A program made the translations under genes and the position numbers. A model generated the notes under the pieces. It was given only the letters and a program-made list of their open reading frames with translations, was not told where the DNA came from and did not search any database. Shown here one piece after another: positions 20,166-33,949 of a stretch of DNA of 64,000 nucleotides (its first letter is position 1; every line of letters starts with the position of its first letter). Source of the DNA: Pseudomonas helleri (lineage in GTDB: Bacteria; Pseudomonadota; Gammaproteobacteria; Pseudomonadales; Pseudomonadaceae). The stretch lies in assembly GCF_001043025.1 (NCBI RefSeq), contig NZ_JYLD01000004.1:62001-126000 (forward strand). The letters are read 5' to 3'.

Positions 20166-20843
20166 ATGCTGACCTGGTTAAAACGCGACACCCTGACATT
20201 CCCGCCACTGACAACGGCCATGCGCGAACCCAATGGCTTGCTCGCCGCCGGCGGCGATCTGTCCCCTGACCGGCTGATCCAGGCCTATCGCCATGGCTGC
20301 TTCCCGTGGTTTTCCGAAGGCCAGCCGATACTCTGGTGGTCGCCAGACCCGCGCACGGTGTTATTTCCGCAAGAGCTGCATATCTCGCGCAGCCTGGCAA
20401 AACTATTGCGCCAGCAACGTTACCACGTGACGTTCGACCGCGACTTCGAAGGGGTTATTCGAGCCTGCGCCGAACCGCGAAGCTATGCCGACGGCACGTG
20501 GATTACCGAAAAAATGCAAGATGCCTACATCGAGCTTCACGCACGCGGCCACGCGCACTCGGTAGAAGTCTGGGACAACGGCGAACTGGTTGGCGGCTTG
20601 TACGGCCTGGCGATGGGCCAATTGTTTTTTGGCGAGTCCATGTTCAGCCGCGCAGACAACGCCTCAAAAGTGGGGTTTGCGACGCTGGTCAGTCACTTGA
20701 AGGCCTGGGGCTTTGTGCTGATTGACTGCCAGATGCCGACCAATCACCTCGAAAGCCTGGGCGCCCGCTCAATCCCACGACAACAATTCGCCGATTACCT
20801 ACACAAACATCTCGATCTACCTACAAACGCAGAGTGGGTTTGA
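20166..20843 (+). CDS. aat: Leucyl/phenylalanyl-tRNA-protein transferase
   Basis: A 225-residue N-end rule transferase that adds Leu or Phe from tRNA to N-terminal Lys or Arg, making a ClpS-recognised degron. Signatures are the N-terminal [26 protein letters not shown] followed by [12 protein letters not shown], and [20 protein letters not shown]. Length is normal. It heads a plus-strand group with bpt and infA, and clpA/clpS lie 1 kb further on, so the pathway is clustered. Confidence 0.96.
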   Translation: MLTWLKRDTLTFPPLTTAMREPNGLLAAGGDLSPDRLIQAYRHGCFPWFSEGQPILWWSPDPRTVLFPQELHISRSLAKLLRQQRYHVTFDRDFEGVIRACAEPRSYADGTWITEKMQDAYIELHARGHAHSVEVWDNGELVGGLYGLAMGQLFFGESMFSRADNASKVGFATLVSHLKAWGFVLIDCQMPTNHLESLGARSIPRQQFADYLHKHLDLPTNAEWV

Positions 20844-20901
20844 TAGGCGAGTTTTGCTGGCTGGCTTACACTTAATTCAAAGATTTCCCTGAGGGCCCAT
20901 C

Positions 20902-21609
20902 ATGACCGAGCTGGCGCGCTTGAAGTTTTATGCCACTCAACCTCACGTTTGCAGCTACCTGCCCGATGAACAGGCGACCACGCTGTTCCTCGATCCCAGC
21001 CAGCCGATGGATGTGCAGGTCTATGCCGACTTGTCCGAAATGGGCTTTCGTCGCAGTGGCGACCACCTTTATCGACCCCATTGCGTGAATTGCGATGCGT
21101 GTACACCTGCGCGCATCCCGGTACAGACGTTTATCCCCAATCGCCAGCAAAAGCGTATTTTCAAACGCAATACCGACCTCCAGGTCAAGGCCGCCAAGCC
21201 CAGTTTTAGCGATGAGTACTTCGCCCTCTACAAGCGCTACATCGAACTACGGCATGCAGACGGCGACATGTACCCGCCAAGCCGTGAGCAATTTTCGACG
21301 TTTTTGGTGCGCGACTTGCCGTTCTCGACGTTTTACGAGTTTCGTCTCGACGGACGGTTACTGGCCGTGGCGGTCACTGACGTGCTGCCCAATGGTTTGT
21401 CGGCGGTGTATACCTTCTACGAGCCTGACGAAGAGCGCCGCAGCCTGGGCCGTTACGGGATTCTCTGGCAAATTGCCGAAACCCGCCGCCTGGGGCTGAA
21501 TGCGCTGTACCTCGGGTACTGGATCAAGAACTGCAAAAAGATGAATTACAAGACTGAATATCGGCCCATTGAGCTGCTGATTAATCAGAGATGGAGCACT
21601 CTTTACTGA
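20902..21609 (+). CDS. bpt: Aspartate/glutamate leucyltransferase Bpt (arginyltransferase family)
   Basis: A 235-residue protein of the ATE1/Bpt family that transfers Leu to N-terminal Asp or Glu. The Cys-containing N-terminal region reads [12 protein letters not shown] and [15 protein letters not shown], both typical, and the C-terminal GNAT-like half ends [22 protein letters not shown] (here [14 protein letters not shown]). In many databases the gene is labelled arginyl-tRNA-protein transferase (ate); bacterial enzymes with this architecture prefer leucine. Starts 58 bases after aat and is likely co-transcribed. Confidence 0.93.
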   Translation: MTELARLKFYATQPHVCSYLPDEQATTLFLDPSQPMDVQVYADLSEMGFRRSGDHLYRPHCVNCDACTPARIPVQTFIPNRQQKRIFKRNTDLQVKAAKPSFSDEYFALYKRYIELRHADGDMYPPSREQFSTFLVRDLPFSTFYEFRLDGRLLAVAVTDVLPNGLSAVYTFYEPDEERRSLGRYGILWQIAETRRLGLNALYLGYWIKNCKKMNYKTEYRPIELLINQRWSTLY

Positions 21610-21708
21610 ACCCCTTGGCTTAAACCCTACTTTTCGGGCACAATGCACGCCGCTTTTGCCTGGCGCAGTTGCACCGGGCCATTCACTGGACACCGAGGGC
21701 TTTACTGC

Positions 21709-21927
21709 ATGTCGAAAGAAGACAGCTTCGAAATGGAAGGCACTGTCGTCGACACCCTGCCCAACACCATGTTTCGTGTGGAGTTGGAAAATGGGCACGT
21801 CGTAACCGCGCATATTTCCGGCAAGATGCGCAAGAACTACATTCGTATTCTTACCGGTGACAAAGTGCGCGTCGAACTGACGCCCTATGACTTGAGCAAA
21901 GGGCGCATCACTTACCGCGCTCGTTAA
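21709..21927 (+). CDS. infA: Translation initiation factor IF-1
   Basis: A 72-residue OB-fold protein, [20 protein letters not shown]... ending [11 protein letters not shown], a full match to IF-1. It blocks the ribosomal A site during initiation. A GAGGG ribosome binding site precedes the ATG at 21709; upstream in-frame codons lack support. Located between bpt and clpA, as in many proteobacteria. A clean terminator follows. Confidence 0.98.
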
Positions 21928-21942
21928 TCAAGTCAATACAAG

Positions 21943-21970
21943 ACGCCCGGCTCTGCCGGGCGTTTTTGTT
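21943..21970 (+). terminator. Rho-independent terminator after infA
   Basis: ACGCCCGGC and GCCGGGCGT arms with a 3-nt TCT loop, followed by TTTTTGTTT, just past the infA stop. Confidence 0.9.
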
Positions 21971-22000
21971 TGCCTGCGATATGACGAACGCCTGGCCTGA

Positions 22001-22161
22001 CTGTAGGAGCGAGCTTGCCTCGCGATCTCTTGATCTAAGCCCCCCTCACCCTAGCCCTCTCCCGCAGGAGAGGGAACCGATTGGGGGATGCTGAAGATAC
22101 TCGCCGGCCTGCTTGCTACGCGACAGCGCGGCGTCGAAGACGAGGCGGCAGCTCCTACAGG
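22001..22161 (+). repeat. REP arm plus composite intergenic repeat, copy 2
   Basis: Begins with a REP arm (CTGTAGGAGCGAGCTTGCCT) and continues from 22030 as the same composite element found reversed at 2810-2936: the CCCTCACCCTAGCCCTCTCC block, GATTGGGGGATGCTGAAGAT, CGACAGCGCGGCGTCGAAGA and a CTCCTACAG end. The frame MLKILAGLLATRQRGVED is preserved between copies with a handful of substitutions. Confidence 0.8.
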
Positions 22162-22171
22162 GTTTACCTAT

Positions 22172-22199
22172 AAAAAAAGCGCCTTTCGGCGCTTTTTTT
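22172..22199. terminator. Bidirectional terminator, mainly for clpA
   Basis: AAAAAAAGCGCC and GGCGCTTTTTTT arms around TTTC. It lies immediately past the clpA stop on the minus strand and also faces the infA side, so it can end both transcripts. Confidence 0.9.
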
Positions 22200-22213
22200 A
22201 TTTCACGGTCACA

Positions 22214-24484
22214 TCAAGCCATTTCAACGTCTGTTTCAAACTCGAAGACCAACTCGCCGTCTTTGAGGTCGATGTTAACCACACCGCCGTGATCAGCCAG
22301 CTCACCAAAGAGAATCTCTTCAGCCAGTGGGCGCTTGATTTTGTCCTGAATCAGACGCGCCATCGGGCGGGCGCCCATGGTCACGTCGTAGCCGCCAGCC
22401 GCCAACCAGCCGCGCGCGGCATCGGTCACCACCAACTGCACGTGCTTGTCTTCCAACTGCACTTGCAACTCGGTGAGGAACTTGTCCACCACGTGTTTGA
22501 TCACTTCATGGCTGAGGCGACCAAATTGAATGATGGTGTCCAGGCGGTTACGGAACTCAGGGGTGAAGCTCTTCTTGATCACTTCCATTGCATCGGTGGC
22601 GTGATCCTGCAAGGTAAAGCCGATCGAGGCCCGTGAAGCCGTCTCTGCACCCGCGTTCGTGGTCATGATGATGATCACGTTACGGAAGTCAGCCTTGCGC
22701 CCGTTGTTATCGGTCAGCGTGCCGTGGTCCATGACCTGCAGCAGCAGGTTGAAGACCTCAGGGTGCGCCTTCTCGATTTCATCCAGCAGCAGTACGCAGT
22801 GCGGTTGCTTGGTGATGGCTTCGGTGAGCAGGCCGCCCTGATCAAACCCGACATAGCCTGGAGGCGCACCGATCAGACGCGATACGGTGTGGCGCTCCAT
22901 GTACTCGGACATATCAAAGCGAATCAGCTCGACGCCCAGCGCCTTGGACAACTGGCGCGCAGCTTCGGTTTTACCCACACCGGTCGGGCCTGCGAACAGG
23001 AACGAACCGACAGGCTTGTCTGGCGACTTGAGCCCGGCACGCGACAGCTTGATGGCCGTCGACAAGGAATCAATCGCCGCATCCTGACCAAACACCGTCA
23101 GCTTGAGGTCGCGCTCAAGGTTACGCAGCAGCTCTTTATCGGAGCTGGAGACGCTCTTAGGCGGAATACGGGCGATTTTCGCCACGATGTCTTCGACCTG
23201 TTGCACATCGATACGCAGAGCGCGTTTTTCAACCGGCTGCAGGCGCTGATACGCCCCCGCCTCGTCGATCACGTCAATGGCTTTGTCCGGCATGTGCCGG
23301 TCATTGATGTAGCGTGACGCCAGCTCGGCCGCCGCACGCAGGGCCTCATCAGTGTATTCAATACCGTGATGCTGCTCGAAACGCCCTTTAAGGCCACGCA
23401 GAATACCGATGGTGTCTTCAACCGAAGGTTCGGACACGTCGACTTTCTGGAAGCGCCGCGCCAGGGCACGGTCTTTTTCAAAGATCCCGCGAAATTCCTG
23501 GAACGTAGTCGAACCAATGCAACGGATCTCACCCGAGGACAGCAGGGGCTTGAGCAGGTTGGAAGCGTCCATTACGCCACCGGACGCCGCGCCCGCACCA
23601 ATAATGGTGTGGATCTCGTCGATGAACAAAATGGCCTGCGGACGCTTTTTCAGCTCGCCGAGCAACGCTTTGAAGCGCTTCTCGAAATCGCCGCGGTACT
23701 TGGTGCCGGCCAGCAAGGCACCCAGATCCAGCGAATAGACGATGCTGTTGGCCAGCAGGTCCGGCACCTGGTTATCAACGATGCGCTTGGCCAGGCCTTC
23801 GGCAATCGCGGTTTTACCCACGCCCGCCTCGCCCACCAGCAGCGGGTTGTTTTTACGGCGACGCGCCAGAATCTGCGCAACGCGCTCAACTTCGTTTTCA
23901 CGCCCCACCAGCGGATCAATCCGGCCCTGGCGGGCCAGCTCGTTCAAGTTGCTGGCGTAAGCATCCAGAGGATTGCTTGAAGACGACGACTCACCGCCCT
24001 CTTCATCCTGCATTTCGTTCTCGTTTTCAGCGTGATCGCCATGGCCCGGCACTTTGGAAATACCATGCGCGATGAAGTTGACCACATCGATGCGGGCAAC
24101 GCTCTGCTGCTTGAGAAAGAACACCGCCTGGCTTTCTTGCTCACTGAAAATCGCCACCAGCACATTAGCGCCGGTAACTTCACGCTTGCCGGAGCTTTGT
24201 ACGTGGAACACAGCGCGCTGCAAGACGCGTTGAAAACCCAGGGTTGGCTGAGTTTCACGGTCTTCGTCGTGGACAGGGATCAGGGGGGTGGTGGAATCAA
24301 TAAACTCTTGCAGGTCATGCTTGAGTTTGTCGAGGTTTGCGCCACAGGCGCGTAGAACGGTTGCGGCCGCCTCATTATCCAGAAGCGCTAGAAGGAGGTG
24401 CTCGACCGTCATGAACTCATGACGCTTTGAGCGTGCTTCCTTGAAGGCCAGATTGAGGGTGACTTCGAGCTCGCGATTTAACAT
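22214..24484 (-). CDS. clpA: ATP-dependent Clp protease ATP-binding subunit ClpA
   Basis: A 756-residue Hsp100 unfoldase that feeds ClpP. The N-domain (1-150) binds ClpS. An acidic/Ser linker follows ([17 protein letters not shown], about 154-170). Two AAA+ modules have Walker A motifs GEAGVGKTA at 218-226 and [11 protein letters not shown] near 499; the ClpP-binding region lies before [11 protein letters not shown]. Transcribed from the same side as clpS, 29 bases downstream of it. No clpP is in the window. Confidence 0.97.
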   Translation of the reverse strand: MLNRELEVTLNLAFKEARSKRHEFMTVEHLLLALLDNEAAATVLRACGANLDKLKHDLQEFIDSTTPLIPVHDEDRETQPTLGFQRVLQRAVFHVQSSGKREVTGANVLVAIFSEQESQAVFFLKQQSVARIDVVNFIAHGISKVPGHGDHAENENEMQDEEGGESSSSSNPLDAYASNLNELARQGRIDPLVGRENEVERVAQILARRRKNNPLLVGEAGVGKTAIAEGLAKRIVDNQVPDLLANSIVYSLDLGALLAGTKYRGDFEKRFKALLGELKKRPQAILFIDEIHTIIGAGAASGGVMDASNLLKPLLSSGEIRCIGSTTFQEFRGIFEKDRALARRFQKVDVSEPSVEDTIGILRGLKGRFEQHHGIEYTDEALRAAAELASRYINDRHMPDKAIDVIDEAGAYQRLQPVEKRALRIDVQQVEDIVAKIARIPPKSVSSSDKELLRNLERDLKLTVFGQDAAIDSLSTAIKLSRAGLKSPDKPVGSFLFAGPTGVGKTEAARQLSKALGVELIRFDMSEYMERHTVSRLIGAPPGYVGFDQGGLLTEAITKQPHCVLLLDEIEKAHPEVFNLLLQVMDHGTLTDNNGRKADFRNVIIIMTTNAGAETASRASIGFTLQDHATDAMEVIKKSFTPEFRNRLDTIIQFGRLSHEVIKHVVDKFLTELQVQLEDKHVQLVVTDAARGWLAAGGYDVTMGARPMARLIQDKIKRPLAEEILFGELADHGGVVNIDLKDGELVFEFETDVEMA

Positions 24485-24513
24485 GGCTTCACCTCATACC
24501 CAAGTGGTCGGCG

Positions 24514-24876
24514 TTAACCGTCCTTCTCGATTTCACAGAGTAGCGGATGCTGGCTTTCGCGTGCGTACTGGTTTACCTGCGCCGCCTTGGTCTCGGCGAT
24601 GTCGCGGGTAAAGATGCCGCACACTGCCCGTCCTTCTGTATGAACGGCCAGCATGACCTTGGTCGCCAATTCGCGATTCAAGTTAAAAAACACCTCAAGC
24701 ACTTCGACAACGAAATCCATGGGTGTGTAGTCATCGTTGAACAAAACCACCTTGTACATCGGCGGCGCCTGAAGCGCAGGCTTAGCCTCTTGCACAGCCA
24801 AGCCAGCGGAATCTTCGTCATCATAATCGGGCTGATCATGATTGGATGTTAGTCGAATCTGGCTGATTGCATGCAT
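24514..24876 (-). CDS. clpS: ClpS adaptor protein
   Basis: A 120-residue N-degron recognin that delivers proteins with N-terminal Leu, Phe, Trp or Tyr to ClpA. The core [20 protein letters not shown] contains the NDD-type ligand residues, and [20 protein letters not shown] is the second half of the pocket. The N-terminal 37 residues are flexible and acidic. The ATG at 24876 (MHAISQIRL) is chosen from family N-termini; a 20-codon in-frame extension is possible, and no strong ribosome binding site supports either. Confidence 0.94.
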   Translation of the reverse strand: MHAISQIRLTSNHDQPDYDDEDSAGLAVQEAKPALQAPPMYKVVLFNDDYTPMDFVVEVLEVFFNLNRELATKVMLAVHTEGRAVCGIFTRDIAETKAAQVNQYARESQHPLLCEIEKDG

Positions 24877-25051
24877 GGAAAGAAAGGTTCGTCTTTGATC
24901 GATTACAGTGATGGAGGCAGACGTAGCAAATTTCAACTGCGCCGCCGCGTGACCTTGACTATCGGTAAAACGGTGTTACAACCAATAGAACCCACAGTGG
25001 GTAATAAAGGTCCGTGCAGTCAACCATATTTCGTGGTTTCTGCGCGAGTGA

Positions 25052-25069
25052 ACTGGATGATACTCCAGT
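25052..25069 (+). promoter_or_regulatory. Inverted repeat ahead of cspD
   Basis: ACTGGA and TCCAGT are perfect arms around TGATAC, 33 bases ahead of the cspD start. It may be a leader hairpin of the cold-shock gene or an operator in the divergent clpS/cspD region. Confidence 0.35.
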
Positions 25070-25101
25070 GATGGAGTTGTTTGCAGCAGAGGGAGATGAG
25101 T

Positions 25102-25380
25102 ATGCAAGGCAAGGTCAAGTGGTTTAACAACGCCAAAGGCTTCGGCTTTATCAATACGGAAGCCAAGGAAGGCATCGACGAGCATGGACATCCAATCGAC
25201 TTCTTCGCCCATTTTTCCGCCATTCAGATGGACGGCTACAAAACGCTGAAAGCAGGCCAGCCTGTCAGCTTTGAAATCATTCAAGGGCCCAAAGGCCTGC
25301 ACGCTGTGGCAATCACCGACGCCAAGGTGCTGACGCCGCAACCCGTGACTGCATCAGGGGCCACCCGCCTGTCGGTCTGA
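25102..25380 (+). CDS. cspD: Cold shock domain protein CspD
   Basis: A 92-residue protein. Residues 1-70 are a cold-shock OB domain with RNP1-like KGFGFI and RNP2-like DFFAHFSAI; the remainder is a short tail rich in Thr, Ala and Pro. CspD binds single-stranded DNA and inhibits replication in stationary phase. The ATG at 25102 is favoured since GGAG sits six bases before it, while the ATG at 25096 overlaps that site. Divergent from clpS, a common arrangement, and closed by a strong terminator. Confidence 0.93.
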   Translation: MQGKVKWFNNAKGFGFINTEAKEGIDEHGHPIDFFAHFSAIQMDGYKTLKAGQPVSFEIIQGPKGLHAVAITDAKVLTPQPVTASGATRLSV

Positions 25381-25406
25381 GCCCGCGAGCACAGCCCGTC
25401 ATGAAG

Positions 25407-25443
25407 AACGGCCGATTCTCACACACGAATCGGCCGTTTTTTT
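25407..25443 (+). terminator. Rho-independent terminator after cspD
   Basis: Exact 12-bp arms AACGGCCGATTC and GAATCGGCCGTT with an 8-nt loop, followed by seven T. Confidence 0.95.
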
Positions 25444-28068
<2,625 letters not shown>

Positions 28069-28090
28069 GAGCAACTGGCAACAGCACAGA

Positions 28091-28120
28091 CCCCGGCCCA
28101 CGACGCCGGGGTTTGTGTTT
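28091..28120 (+). terminator. Terminator after idh
   Basis: CCCCGGC and GCCGGGG arms with a 6-nt loop, followed by TTTGTGTTTT, 23 bases past the stop. Confidence 0.8.
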
Positions 28121-28137
28121 TCAGGGTGCTCGCAACC

Positions 28138-28256
28138 CTGTAGTCGCTGCCGAAGGCTGCGATCGACGGTGAAGCCGGCGTAAAGCCACACCACGCAGTA
28201 TTGCTGTAGTTTACGGTCGCTTCGTAACCGATCGCAGCCTTCGGCAGCGACTACAG
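28138..28256. repeat. REP pair (TAGTCGCTGCCGAAGG type)
   Basis: Exact 28-bp arms, the first beginning CTGTAGTCGCTGCCGAAGGC and the second its reverse complement ending AGCGACTACAG, separated by 63 bases. Same family as 36326 and 55255. Confidence 0.85.
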
Positions 28257-28323
28257 TTTTGGGCTTGGCGCAAACTTTCTGTAGCATCCAGAAAACTCTC
28301 CCAAAAAACCGAGACCCCCCTTA

Positions 28324-28770
28324 ATGGAATGGAAACCCCACATCACCGTCGCCACGGTCGTTGAAGACAATGGCCGTTTTTTGATGGTCGAGGAGTACAG
28401 CGGCGAGCGCGCCGTTCTTAACCAGCCCGCCGGGCACCTGGACCCGAACGAAACCCTGATTGAAGCAGCGATCCGCGAAACACTCGAAGAAACCGGCTAC
28501 GACGTCGAGCTGACCGGGGTCATCGGCATTTACTTGTACACCGCCCCAAGCAACGGCGTGACGTATCAGCGCGTATGCTTTGCCGGCAAAGCTGTCAAAC
28601 ATCACCCCGAATACACCCTGGACACCGGCATCATCGGCCCGCAATGGCTGACCCGCGACGAGCTGATAGCGCAACGCCAGCGCTGGCGCAGCGAGCTGAG
28701 CTTGCAGTGCATCGACGATTATCTGAGCGGCCAATTGTTCGACCTCACGTTAATCCGCCCTTCGGTTTAG
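28324..28770 (+). CDS. Nudix hydrolase (NudJ-like)
   Basis: A 148-residue protein with a canonical Nudix box, GHLDPNETLIEAAIRETLEE followed by TG, at about residues 38-60. The family hydrolyses nucleoside diphosphates linked to another moiety. Similar proteins next to mnmA are called NudJ (thiamine pyrophosphate/pyrimidine phosphatase), so this is a likely but unproven role. It lies immediately upstream of mnmA and hflD in the same direction. Confidence 0.88.
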   Translation: MEWKPHITVATVVEDNGRFLMVEEYSGERAVLNQPAGHLDPNETLIEAAIRETLEETGYDVELTGVIGIYLYTAPSNGVTYQRVCFAGKAVKHHPEYTLDTGIIGPQWLTRDELIAQRQRWRSELSLQCIDDYLSGQLFDLTLIRPSV

Positions 28771-28787
28771 CCTTGAGCGCTCGGGCC

Positions 28788-28796
28788 TGATAGAAT
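28788..28796 (+). promoter_or_regulatory. Possible extended -10 of mnmA
   Basis: TGATAGAAT in the 59-base gap before mnmA fits a TGn plus TANAAT extended -10; a weak TTAGCC lies 18 bases upstream. It would give a short leader of about 28 bases. Confidence 0.4.
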
Positions 28797-28829
28797 CGCG
28801 TCCTTTTTCAAGGCACTCATTGAAACCCT

Positions 28830-29963
28830 ATGCGTGATCCAGCCTTAGTCGCCCCCGAACAACAGCGCGTCATCGTCGGCATGTCCGGCGGTGTAGACTC
28901 TTCCGTTTCCGCCGTTCTGCTCATGGAGCAGGGCTATCAGGTGGAAGGCCTGTTCATGAAGAACTGGGAGGAAGACGACGGAACGGATTACTGCACCGCC
29001 ATGGATGACCTGGCAGACGCCCAGGCCGTGTGCGACAAAATTGGCATCAAGCTGCACACTGCCAACTTTGCCGCCGAATACTGGGACAACGTGTTTGAGC
29101 ACTTCCTGGCCGAATACAAGGCCGGGCGCACGCCCAACCCGGACATCCTGTGCAACCGCGAAATCAAGTTCAAGGCGTTCCTCGACTATGCCCTGATGCT
29201 CGGCGCAGATCTGATCGCTACCGGCCACTACGTGCGCCGTCGTGACATTGACGGCCGCACAGAGCTGCTCAAGGGCCTCGACCCGAACAAGGACCAGAGC
29301 TATTTCCTGCACGCCGTCGGTGGTGAGCAGATTGCCAAGACCTTGTTCCCGGTAGGCGAACTGGAAAAACCGGAAGTGCGCCGCATTGCCGAGAAACACG
29401 GCCTGGCCACCGCCAAAAAGAAAGACTCCACCGGTATCTGCTTTATTGGCGAGCGCCGCTTCAGCGACTTCCTCAAGCAGTACCTGCCCGCGCAGCCGGG
29501 TGAAATCAAAACCACCGAAGGTGAAGTCATCGGCCGCCACCACGGCCTGATGTACCACACCATCGGCCAACGCCAGGGCCTGGGCATCGGCGGCCTCAAA
29601 GACGCCAGTGACGAGCCGTGGTACGTGCTGATCAAAGACCTTGAGCACAACGAGCTGATCGTTGGCCAGGGCAATGACCACCCGTGGCTGTTCTCCCGCG
29701 CCCTGCTCGCCTCAGAGATCTATTGGGTCAACCCGATCGACCTGAGCAGCCCGCTGCGCCTGACCGCCAAGGTCCGCTATCGCCAGAGCGACCAGCCGTG
29801 CACCCTTGAAAAAACCGCTACCGGCTATCGCGCCACCTTCGACGACCCGCAACGCGCGGTCACCCCCGGCCAGTCCGTGGTGTTTTACGACGGTGAAGTG
29901 TGCCTGGGCGGCGGCGTGATCGAAGTGGCCGAGCCGTGGACCAGCAAGGGCCACCGCGCATGA
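28830..29963 (+). CDS. mnmA: tRNA-specific 2-thiouridylase MnmA
   Basis: A 377-residue enzyme that adds sulfur to C2 of U34 in tRNA-Lys, -Glu and -Gln. The PP-loop is [15 protein letters not shown] (about 17-31); the catalytic cysteines lie in [12 protein letters not shown] and [11 protein letters not shown]. The N-terminus has a nine-residue family extension (MRDPALVAP). Its stop overlaps the hflD start (ATGA), a classical coupled pair. Confidence 0.97.
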   Translation: MRDPALVAPEQQRVIVGMSGGVDSSVSAVLLMEQGYQVEGLFMKNWEEDDGTDYCTAMDDLADAQAVCDKIGIKLHTANFAAEYWDNVFEHFLAEYKAGRTPNPDILCNREIKFKAFLDYALMLGADLIATGHYVRRRDIDGRTELLKGLDPNKDQSYFLHAVGGEQIAKTLFPVGELEKPEVRRIAEKHGLATAKKKDSTGICFIGERRFSDFLKQYLPAQPGEIKTTEGEVIGRHHGLMYHTIGQRQGLGIGGLKDASDEPWYVLIKDLEHNELIVGQGNDHPWLFSRALLASEIYWVNPIDLSSPLRLTAKVRYRQSDQPCTLEKTATGYRATFDDPQRAVTPGQSVVFYDGEVCLGGGVIEVAEPWTSKGHRA

Positions 29964-30583
29964 ACCCGATTCAGGAGCAACTGGTAGCCTTGGGCGGCGT
30001 GTTTTTTGCCGCGGTGCTGGTCGACAAGATCGCCAAGACCGGCCAGATCAGCGAAGCCGACCTGGCCTGCATGCTGGGCAGCCTGCTGGTACGCGACCCC
30101 AAGGACACCCTTGAGGTCTATGGCGGTGACGACAGCAACCTGCGCGAAGGCTATCGGGCACTGATTGGCGCCCTTGAGCGCGACCCGAACACCCTGCAGC
30201 GCGAGCCGCTGCGCTACGCCCTGTCGATGCTCGGGCTTGAGCGTCAACTGGCCAAGCGCGACGACATGCTTGAGCTGATTGGCAAGCGCCTGCCGCAAAT
30301 CCAGTCCCAGGTTGAGCATTTCGGCCCCGCCCACGAAAACGTGGTGGCGGCCTGCGGCGGGCTGTATCAGGACACCCTGAGCACCCTGCGTCAGCGCATC
30401 CAGGTACATGGCGACATGCGCAACCTGCAACAACCGAACAATGCGGCAAAAATTCGCGCGCTATTGCTGGCCGGTATTCGTTCCGCGCGGCTGTGGCGCC
30501 AATTGGGCGGTCATCGCTGGCAGCTGGTTTTCAGCCGCCGCAAGCTGCTCAAAGAGCTTTATCCGATGCTGCGTGGCAACTGA
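29960..30583 (+). CDS. hflD: High frequency lysogenization protein HflD
   Basis: A 207-residue helical protein of the HflD (DUF489) family, which in E. coli binds the lambda CII activator and is membrane associated. Recognisable segments are [22 protein letters not shown] and [20 protein letters not shown] (quoted in parts: [34 protein letters not shown]). Its native role in Pseudomonas is unknown. It overlaps mnmA by four bases, and a terminator follows before purB. Confidence 0.93.
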   Translation: MNPIQEQLVALGGVFFAAVLVDKIAKTGQISEADLACMLGSLLVRDPKDTLEVYGGDDSNLREGYRALIGALERDPNTLQREPLRYALSMLGLERQLAKRDDMLELIGKRLPQIQSQVEHFGPAHENVVAACGGLYQDTLSTLRQRIQVHGDMRNLQQPNNAAKIRALLLAGIRSARLWRQLGGHRWQLVFSRRKLLKELYPMLRGN

Positions 30584-30624
30584 AACACGCCAGTACGAAC
30601 ACGTTGCAACCTCGTTACGCGTAA

Positions 30625-32082
<1,458 letters not shown>

Positions 32083-32100
32083 TCGCTGCAACGACCTATT

Positions 32101-32127
32101 AACGCCCGGCCGTGCCGGGCGTTTTTA
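32101..32127 (+). terminator. Terminator after purB
   Basis: GCCCGGC, CGT, GCCGGGC and then GTTTTTATT, 18 bases past the purB stop. roxA starts 39 bases later. Confidence 0.9.
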
Positions 32128-32165
32128 TTCCTGATTACAAAGCGCATTTTTTCAATAGGTTACAC

Positions 32166-33332
32166 ATGAATCCTGATACTCCTCTTCAACTTCTGGGCGG
32201 CATCACGGCGCGCGAGTTCATGCGCGACTACTGGCAGAAGAAACCACTGCTGATCCGCCAGGCAATTCCTGACTTCGAAAGCCCTATCGATGCCGACGAA
32301 CTGGCCGGTCTGGCGCTGGAAGAAGAAGTCGAATCGCGCCTGATCATCGAGCACGGCGAGCGCCCATGGGAACTGCGCCGCGGCCCGTTCGCAGAAGACG
32401 AATTCGGCAAACTGCCAGAGCGCGAGTGGACCCTGCTGGTTCAAGCCGTTGACCAGTTCGTACCGGAAGTCGGTGAACTGCTGGAAAACTTCCGCTTCCT
32501 GCCAAGCTGGCGCATCGATGACGTAATGATCAGCTATGCAGCCCCGGGCGGCAGCGTTGGCCCGCACTTCGACAATTACGACGTGTTCCTGCTGCAAGGC
32601 CACGGCAAACGTCATTGGCAGATCGGCCAGATGTGCGACGCCGACAGCAAGCTGCTGGAACATGCCGACCTGCGCATTCTGGCTGAGTTCGAGGCCACCG
32701 ATGAGTGGACCCTGGAACCCGGCGACATGCTCTACCTGCCGCCACGCCTGGCCCACTGCGGCGTTGCCGTGGACGACTGCCTGACCTACTCGGTCGGTTT
32801 CCGTGCCCCGAGCGCAGCCGAAGTGCTGACTCACTTCACCGACTTCCTGAGCCAGTATCTGCCAGACGAAGACCGCTACACTGACGCCGACGCGCAACCG
32901 GTGAGCGATCCGCACCAGATTCAGCACGACGCTCTGGGCCGCCTGAAGAACCTGCTGACAGAGCACATGAGCGACGAGCGCATGCTGCTGACCTGGTTCG
33001 GCCAGTTCATGACCGAGCCACGCTACCCGGAACTCGTGGTCGGCCCGGAACTCGAAGAGCCCGAGCTGATCGACAGCCTGGAACAGGGCGCTATCCTGAT
33101 CCGCAATCCGAGCGCCCGCTTGGCCTGGTCTGAAGTGGACGAAGACCTGCTGTTGTTCGCCAGCGGCCAAAGCCGCCTGTTGCCGGGTAAACTGCGCGAG
33201 TTGCTGAAAATGATTTGCGCGGCCGATGCCCTGCACAGTGATAACCTCGGCCCATGGCTGGCCGATGAAGACGCAAGCAACCTGCTCTTCGAGCTGGTTA
33301 AACAAGGAAGCCTGGGGTTTGCTGATGAATAA
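32166..33332 (+). CDS. roxA: Ribosomal protein uL16 arginine 3-hydroxylase (cupin/JmjC)
   Basis: A 388-residue 2-oxoglutarate/Fe(II) oxygenase of the YcfD/RoxA family, which hydroxylates an Arg of ribosomal protein L16. Iron ligands are visible as H134-F-D136 in GPHFDNYDVFLLQ and H197 in PPRLAHCGVAV. The N-terminus has the family segment FMRDYWQKKPLLIRQA, and a C-terminal winged-helix dimerisation region follows. The ATG at 32166 has an AGG site upstream. Its last 8 bases overlap the next gene, suggesting coupling. Confidence 0.92.
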   Translation: MNPDTPLQLLGGITAREFMRDYWQKKPLLIRQAIPDFESPIDADELAGLALEEEVESRLIIEHGERPWELRRGPFAEDEFGKLPEREWTLLVQAVDQFVPEVGELLENFRFLPSWRIDDVMISYAAPGGSVGPHFDNYDVFLLQGHGKRHWQIGQMCDADSKLLEHADLRILAEFEATDEWTLEPGDMLYLPPRLAHCGVAVDDCLTYSVGFRAPSAAEVLTHFTDFLSQYLPDEDRYTDADAQPVSDPHQIQHDALGRLKNLLTEHMSDERMLLTWFGQFMTEPRYPELVVGPELEEPELIDSLEQGAILIRNPSARLAWSEVDEDLLLFASGQSRLLPGKLRELLKMICAADALHSDNLGPWLADEDASNLLFELVKQGSLGFADE

Positions 33333-33747
33333 GACTCACGTAAGTGTCGCCGACTGGAAAAAGGACAACTCCGATATTCGACGCATTCGTGAGGCAGTGT
33401 TTATTGCCGAACAACAAGTCCCGCCAGAGCTTGAGTGGGACGCAGACGACGCAGATGCCGTGCATTTTCTGGCTTATGAGGGCGACTTTCCGATTGGCAC
33501 TGCCCGGCTGTTGCCGGACGGCCACATTGGCCGGGTGTCTGTCCTCAAAGACTGGCGTGGCCTCAAAGTGGGCGACGCTTTGATGCAGGCCGCGATCAAC
33601 GAAGCTGAAAAGCGCGGCCTCAAAAAGCAGCAGCTCAGCGCGCAAGTGCACGCCACGTCGTTTTATGAACGCCTGGGTTTCAAAATCGTCAGCGAGGAAT
33701 TCCTCGAAGCAGGCATTCCGCACGTTGATATGGAACGCGGTAGCTAA
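33325..33747 (+). CDS. GNAT family N-acetyltransferase
   Basis: A 140-residue single-domain acetyltransferase. The acetyl-CoA motif A region is GRVSVLKDWRGLKVGDALMQ and motif B contains HATSFYERLGFKIVSEEF. The beginning, IRRIREAVFIAEQQVPPELE, resembles the ElaA-like branch. Substrate unknown. It overlaps roxA by 8 bases in another frame, so they are probably one transcript; a link to ribosome modification is possible but only a guess from position. Confidence 0.9.
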   Translation: MNKTHVSVADWKKDNSDIRRIREAVFIAEQQVPPELEWDADDADAVHFLAYEGDFPIGTARLLPDGHIGRVSVLKDWRGLKVGDALMQAAINEAEKRGLKKQQLSAQVHATSFYERLGFKIVSEEFLEAGIPHVDMERGS

Positions 33748-33763
33748 CCACTACGCCCACCTT

Positions 33764-33850
33764 TGTGGGAGCGGGCTTGCTCGCGATACGGATAACGCTG
33801 CTTTGCAGAAAGAATGAGTCGTCTGCATCGCGAGCAAGCCCGCTCCCACA
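33764..33850. repeat. REP palindrome (GGGAGCGGGCTTGCTCGCGA type)
   Basis: TGTGGGAGCGGGCTTGCTCG at the left and its reverse complement at 33831-33850 are inverted across about 47 bases. It is a third REP subtype in this window. Confidence 0.8.
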
Positions 33851-33860
33851 TGCGTGACAA

Positions 33861-33900
33861 CAAAACGCCCTGCCATCTTCGGATCGCAGGGCGTTTTGCT
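33861..33900. terminator. Terminator after the GNAT gene
   Basis: AAAACGCCCTGC and GCAGGGCGTTTT are exact 12-bp arms with a 12-nt loop; A and T runs on either side make it work in both directions. Confidence 0.8.
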
Positions 33901-33949
33901 ATCTGCCACACTCCGGGGATACTTTTCACGTATTGCGGAGATAACGGAC

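Noticed and set aside
22088..22636. Open frame starting MLKILAGLLATRQ near the infA-clpA gap
   Set aside because: Only the first 25 codons belong to a repeat; the remainder crosses the clpA terminator and runs antisense to clpA.
28138..28256. Inverted repeats as a CRISPR array
   Set aside because: The units are paired palindromes, not regularly spaced direct repeats, and no cas genes are present.
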